From Buddleja alternifolia (lineage: Eukaryota > Streptophyta > Magnoliopsida > Lamiales > Scrophulariaceae): DNA of 64,000 bases. The stretch is from NCBI GenBank assembly GCA_019426215.1, contig CM033394.1, positions 17,380,195 through 17,444,194 on the forward strand, in the 5' to 3' direction. Position numbers and translations under genes: made by a program. Below are positions 59,547-64,000 of this stretch, in pieces (the stretch's first letter is position 1; each line of letters opens with the position of its first letter). The notes beneath the pieces were generated by a model. It ran no database searches, was not told the origin of the DNA, and saw only the letters and a list, made by a program, of their open reading frames with translations.

Positions 59547-60727
59547 TCAGTCAATACGTGTAACATTTACTAAGTAAAGTACCTCTTGAGGTTGGAGATA
59601 CTCTACCACTTCTCTTATTTGGTATGGACCTTCCCACTTGGCCTCCAATTTTCCCACGAGACTAGTGGTCTCCTTTTTCCTAAGCACCAAGTCTCCCACC
59701 AGAAAACTTCGGGGGCGTACTTGGCGATTATACGCCCGTGCCATCCACGCCTTATACTTGGCCATTCTAGCAGCGGCTTCGTCTCGGACTTCAGCAATGA
59801 AATCTAGGCTTTCCCTACAGAGCTACTTGTTGTGGGTGAGGTTGTATTGGCTTATCCTCAGACCCTTTTCTCCGATTTCCACCGGGGTTATTGCCTCATC
59901 ACCATATACTAGGTTAAAGGGTGTTTCCCCGGTGCCACTTCTGGGAGTGGTTCGATATACGCCCATAGTACTGCTGGAACTTCGTCCGCCCAATCCCCTT
60001 TTGCTCCACCGAGCTTAGTCTTTAGGTGTTGCAATATAGTGCGATTCGTTACCTTAGTCTGACCATTAGCTTGAAGGTTGCTTACCGAAGTAAAGTGTTG
60101 TTTGATGTTAAGCTCCTGGCACCATTCCCTCAGCTTAGCCCCTTGGAATTGGGTGCCGTTGTCCGATATCAAGGATCGTGGGATCCCAAAACGCGGGATG
60201 ATGTTCCTCCACAAGAACTTCATTACTTCTTTCTCGGATATCTTGGGTAATGGTTTAGCCTCTACCCATTTGGTGAAATAGTCTATGGCGACTAACAAAA
60301 ACTTTCTTTGTCCCATGGCCAAGGGGAAAGGCCCCACTATATCTAGCCCCCACATATCGAAAGGGCATGCGCTTTCCAGTGGTCGACTCTCAGCGCCCGG
60401 GAGATGACTTATATTGGAGTGCTCTTGGCAACTTCTGCATTCTCGCACTAAGTCTTGAGCATATGCCAACATCGTAGGCCAAAAGTACCCCTGCCTTAAT
60501 GTCTTATCCGCTAGTGCCTTGCTCCCCAAGTGATTACCGCAACACCCTTCATGTATTTCGCACAGTACATAGTTGGCTCTGGCTGGGGTTAGACACTTCA
60601 AATAAGGCTGTGAGAAACCACGCTTGTATAGCTCACCATCTATCAGTACAAACCTCGCGGCTCTGATTCTGACTCTCCGCGCTTGCTTGGGATCGTTGGG
60701 TAGGCTCGCTGCGGCCAAATAGTCCAC
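59547..60727 (-). pseudogene. Gypsy D integrase
   Basis: Zinc region HEGCCGNHLG..CRSCQEHSN (about 60400-60570), core with GLDIVGPF (first Asp) and LISDNGTQFQG (second Asp, about 60150-60180). The third catalytic residue is lost: ANGQTKVTNRTI has Lys where A has Glu. A frame change occurs at about 59915-59940, and the C-terminal part (YKAWMARAYNRQVRP, KLEAKWEGPYQI) continues in another frame to about 59547. In an active element it would join cDNA to the host chromosome. Confidence 0.88.
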
Positions 60728-60763
60728 TATTTCATCCTTCTAACTAAGCTCCTCTGCCTGCCC

Positions 60764-61357
60764 TCACAACACCTCTAGGCCTCCCTTTTCAACTTCCGCT
60801 CTCTCGGAGGTAATGAAGGTTACCTTCTGATTTTTTATGGAGGTCATAGAGCTTGCCAGTTTTGCAAGCTGGTCAGCTGCTTCGTTTTCGGCCCTCGGGA
60901 CCTGCATAATATTAAAGTCCTCAAAATGTTCCCTCACTTTTTGCACGAGAGCCAAGTATTGACCCATCCTTTCATCTTTGGCTTCATACACTCCGTTCAC
61001 TTGGTTGACTACCAGCTGCGAGTCGCTGTATACTATGATGTTTCTTGCTCCTACAGCTAATGCCAGTTTGGTTCTGGCCAACAGCGCTTCATACTCAGCT
61101 TCGTTGTTTGAGGCGTCGAATCCAAACCTTATGGAGTATTCTAATCTATCGCCCTGAGGACTCTCGACTATCACCCCCGCTCCACTGCCCAAGATGGTGG
61201 ACGATCCATCCACAAACAGTGTCCACGTGGGTAGAGAGCATCCAGCTTCCTCTTCTAGCATCTCAGCGACAAAGTGGACTAGCACCTGTGCTTTGATGGC
61301 TGGTCTTCTTCGAAACTCTATGCCATGCTTGCTAAGTTCAACCGCCCACTTTACCAT
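60764..61357 (-). pseudogene. Gypsy D second RNase H (aRNH)
   Basis: Carries LFVDGSS, NNEAEYEALLA, YSDSQLVVNQVNG and ENEAADQLAKLAS, the four acidic sites of an RNase H fold in order. A second, archaeal-like RNase H after the usual one is a Tat-lineage trait. Open for ~198 codons, the best preserved domain here, but separated from RH and IN by stops (about 61361 and 60758). Confidence 0.88.
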
Positions 61358-61388
61358 TCACCCCGGACACATCTGGGCTTGACAGTAT

Positions 61389-61751
61389 TCACTTCAAAGA
61401 ATGGTTAGTGAGTACTACCATGGGATGCGATTGAAAATAAGGTCGTAATTTTCTGGCGGTCACTACTAGAGCGAGGGCCAACTTTTCAATGAGAGGGTAT
61501 CTTGGTTCAGTCGCTCGTAGTAGGCGACTGATATGGTAAATGGGTTTATGGTCCCCATTGTCATCTCGGACTAGCACCGCACTGACTGCCTCATGGGTTA
61601 CGGCTAGGTACAAGTACAGAGTCTCTCCATCAACGGGTTTAGTGAGCAGTGGCGGGGAGATTAAATATTCTTTTAATTTCTCAAACGCCACCTGACACTG
61701 TTTATCCCATACGAAGTCTTTTGCTTTCCATATCACCTTGAAGAAGGGCAA
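61389..61751 (-). pseudogene. Gypsy D RNase H (first copy)
   Basis: FEKLKEYLISPPLLTKP, LYLAVTHEAVSAVLV, EPRYPLIEKLALALVVTARK: the gypsy RNase H region directly after RT. The first Asp expected at this place in active RH is not obvious (LYLAVT), as in gypsy A, which may relate to the presence of the second RNase H. Confidence 0.87.
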
Positions 61752-62584
61752 CCTCTTATCGGCTGATCGCGAAATGAACCTATTGTGGACCCCATCAGCT
61801 CTTGCACTTTCTTCTTGGATTTAGGGGGCGCCAGCTCCAGTATGGCTTTGATCTTCTCGGGATTAGCTTCTATCCCTCTCTCTCTTAGTATGAACCCTAA
61901 GAATTTTCGCCCACGCACTCCGAAGGTGCACTTGGCTGGGTTAAGTTTCAGCTTGTAACGTTTAAGTACTCCAAAGCATTCCTGTAGGTCTCGTACATGG
62001 TCAGCTTCCTGTTTACTTTTGACTAGCGTATCATCTATGTACGCCTCCATGTTCCTTCCTAATTGTGCCTCAAACATCTTATTGACTAGCCTATGATAGG
62101 TCGCCCCTGCATTCTTCAACCCGAAAGGCATAACATTGTAGCAGAACGTCCCCTAATCAGTGACAAAACTCGTCTTCTCTTGGTCGTCTGGTGCCAATGG
62201 AATTTGATTGTATATTTGCCTCGCGTCTAGGAAGGTCAACATCTTGCACCCTGTGGTGGAATCTATCAAGTCATCTATTCGGGGAAGGGGGTGGGAATCC
62301 TTACGGCATGCCTTGTTCAGATCGGTAAAATCTTTACCTATCCTCCATTTGCCGTTGGGCTTCATTACCAGCACGACATTGGCCAACCATTCTGGGTAGT
62401 GCACCGGCCTTATATATCCAGCCATGAGCAGATTCTCAACTTTTTTTTTCGCAGCCAAACTCCTCTCTCTCCCCATAGTTCTCTTGCGTTGCTTCACCGA
62501 ACGGGCATCGGGATATGTGTTCAAATGATGAGTCATGACCTGGGGGTCAATCCCCTCCATATCTGATGTGCCCCAAGAAAACAC
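61733..62584 (-). pseudogene. Gypsy D reverse transcriptase
   Basis: PVHYPEWLANVVLVMKPNGK, HPLPRIDDLID, QIYNQIPLAPDDQEKTSF, then a stop near 62154 and MPFGLKNAGATYHR with the catalytic AYIDDTLVKSK (about 62030-62060). A frame slip occurs near 61780-61800 (QELMGS). Lying just 5' is 62663-62863, the linker that follows the protease. Confidence 0.9.
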
Positions 62585-62941
62585 GTCGGTGTTGCCTTGC
62601 AGGAAGTGTGCTAACTCCCTTTCGAGGGCGGGTCCTAAGGTAGCATCGACTTTCGTTACTTTCTATGGGTAACCCAGTAGTAACTCGATCATTTTCAAGC
62701 TCTCGACTGCCTTGCTCCGGGTGCTTCTATCATCTTCTGAGGCCTGAGATGCTTTTCCTGGAGCGTGCGACACCATGTCAATTTCGATCAACTCTGGCCT
62801 TGGCGTGGGACCCAGGTTGCTCCGCTTCCTCTTGAGGGCATTGTAACAATACTCTCTCGCCAACCGTTTGTCCCCAGCGGCCTCCCCCGTCCCACTAGGA
62901 GTAGGGAATTTGAGTTTGAGATAGAAGGTAGAAATAACAGC

Positions 62942-63317
62942 TCAGAAGAGGTTTAAGCTCGACCTCCCCAATATAACACTATACTCGGAGGGGGCTTTAA
63001 CCACCAAAAACTTCACCTCCTGGGCAATACGCTTAGGAAATGTGCCTAAGGACAACGGCAAGGTCACTTCACCCTGAGCATCTATGGTGTCACCCGTGAA
63101 GGCGACCAGCTGGGTCTTGATCATTGGGACATTGACCTCCCCAACGGACAGCCTGTCGAATGCATCTGAAAAGATGATATCTAAGGAGCTTCCACTGTCG
63201 ATGAGGATCTTGCCCACCCAGGAATCTGCGATTGTAGAGGAGATCACCAAAGCTTCGTTTTGCGAGGGGATCCGACTCTCCAGATCTCGAATTTCGAATG
63301 AAATGCTCTGTGTCTCA
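62942..63317 (-). pseudogene. Gypsy D aspartic protease
   Basis: Begins at about 63317 with ETQSISFEIRDLES and ALVISSTIADSW, then KILIDSGSSLDIIF, the catalytic DSG intact, and FLVVKAPSEYSVILGRSSLN. It starts only ~220 bp after the primer site: the ~1-1.5 kb gag domain expected there is missing. Confidence 0.88.
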
Positions 63318-63536
63318 AATCCTTCCCGAGCGGCGCTCCCGTTGCTTCCGCCAGCATCCAGCGATGGCCAAACACCTGAGATCTTGAAAGTCCTAACAGT
63401 GATGGGTGGGGTCTCGCTCAGCGATAGGCGGGGCGCTAGCTATCCGCGTGGCCAAGCTCCCTGTGGCTCATTGCTACCAATTTTATAGTTACTATCCTTA
63501 GTCTGCATTCTCAGTGGTTGGAGCGCATTTCCCACA

Positions 63537-63546
63537 GACGGCGCCA
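63537..63546 (-). promoter_or_regulatory. Gypsy D primer-binding site (tRNA-Asp type)
   Basis: On minus TGGCGCCGTC, followed by TGTGGG, 6 bp after the LTR end. Same type as in gypsy C. Confidence 0.88.
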
Positions 63547-63552
63547 ATCTAA

Positions 63553-64000
63553 TGATGCTGAAAATCTTCTGAGTATGATTGTCACGTGTTCGACCACGTG
63601 GGGTGGAGGAACCGATCCAACTCACAATAAACTAGGTTAGAGGGTGGTTTTGGTATAAATTGCACTCGGTAACTTCGAGCTGCCTACGTACCCAATCAAT
63701 GTGGGATCAAGTCGATTCGTAGTTCGCTGATGAGGTTACTCTCTCTAGCCAGCGTGTTTTTACTGGGGGAGTTGATAATCCTTACTTTCCAGCTCCTTTG
63801 AGGTATTTATATGGAGCTGACTATGGGCCATGGGCTATTGGGCCCTACTTTGTCAGGAGCCCAATATGCTTAATTTATTATTATTATCATGCTTAAGTCA
63901 ATAGAATAATCTTAATATTCTTATTGGGTCACCAGCCCTTTTAGGCTTGACTAATTCATTACCCGCGGGAGACGTCCCGACCCGAGTCGGTGACGGGTCA
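63553..64000 (-). repeat. Gypsy D 5' LTR, cut by the window edge
   Basis: 448 bp visible of ~484. It matches 55763-56246 throughout, with the TATA-hairpin at 63789-63820 (one stem mismatch). Confidence 0.9.

Larger units (their letters stand above)
55763..64000 (-). mobile_element. Gypsy D: Tat-lineage Ty3/gypsy element (runs off the right edge)
   Basis: On minus: partial 5' LTR (63553 to the window end), primer site, short gag-less leader, PR, RT, RH, aRNH, IN, non-coding block, antisense gene (on +), 3' LTR 55763-56246. It is the least interrupted member of the A/C/D family, with no nested insert in the window. By eye the first ~245 bp shared by its LTRs differ at about 14 sites and one indel, so it is not a very recent insertion. 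Confidence 0.92.

Overview
The window is plant nuclear DNA, probably eudicot and heterochromatic, and consists almost entirely of nested transposable elements. The plant assignment rests on four element types: Angela-like Ty1/copia elements, Tat-lineage Ty3/gypsy elements with a second RNase H, a Mutator-like element (MULE) carrying a Ulp1-type gene, and an endogenous caulimovirid. I see no ordinary host gene, tRNA, rRNA or CRISPR array. Species cannot be decided from this sequence.

Layout. (1) 226-3196: 3' part of a copia element (RT-RNase H plus a truncated LTR). (2) 3197-11975: an ~8.8 kb MULE with diverged terminal inverted repeats, a spliced Ulp1-like gene (+), a broken MURA transposase (-), and between them two tandem arrays built on TACGTC and GACGTA with a telomere-like block in the middle. 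(3) 12279-20330: a decayed, internally deleted endogenous pararetrovirus (+), interrupted by a 700-bp CACTA element with a 3-bp duplication. (4) 20483-20630 and 21542-21915: two foldback MITEs, the second with a 9-bp duplication. (5) 21988-46361: Tat-type gypsy element A (+). It is split by a full copia element B (23013-32611, -), two copia solo LTRs (33536-35345 and 36985-38769) and a Tekay/Del-like solo LTR (41639-44268). (6) 46723-52848: gypsy C (+), which has lost all of gag-pol but keeps its LTR, primer site and an antisense gene; a copia solo LTR (49947-51553) sits inside. (7) 52849-55762: AT-rich filler with a MITE-like foldback and degenerate repeats. (8) 55763-64000: gypsy D (-), which runs off the right edge.

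How the parts relate. A, C and D belong to one gypsy family. A and D show the same architecture: LTR, a tRNA-Asp-like primer site, almost no gag, then PR-RT-RH-aRNH-IN, then a multi-exon gene on the opposite strand between pol and the 3' LTR. Two separately inserted copies lacking gag at about the same place suggest a lineage that moved without its own Gag. Copia elements of one LTR family have landed repeatedly in these gypsy elements, and most have collapsed to solo LTRs. The order of nesting can be read from the target-site duplications. Nearly all coding regions carry stops or frameshifts, so the window is mainly a fossil record; gypsy D and parts of the MULE are the least decayed.
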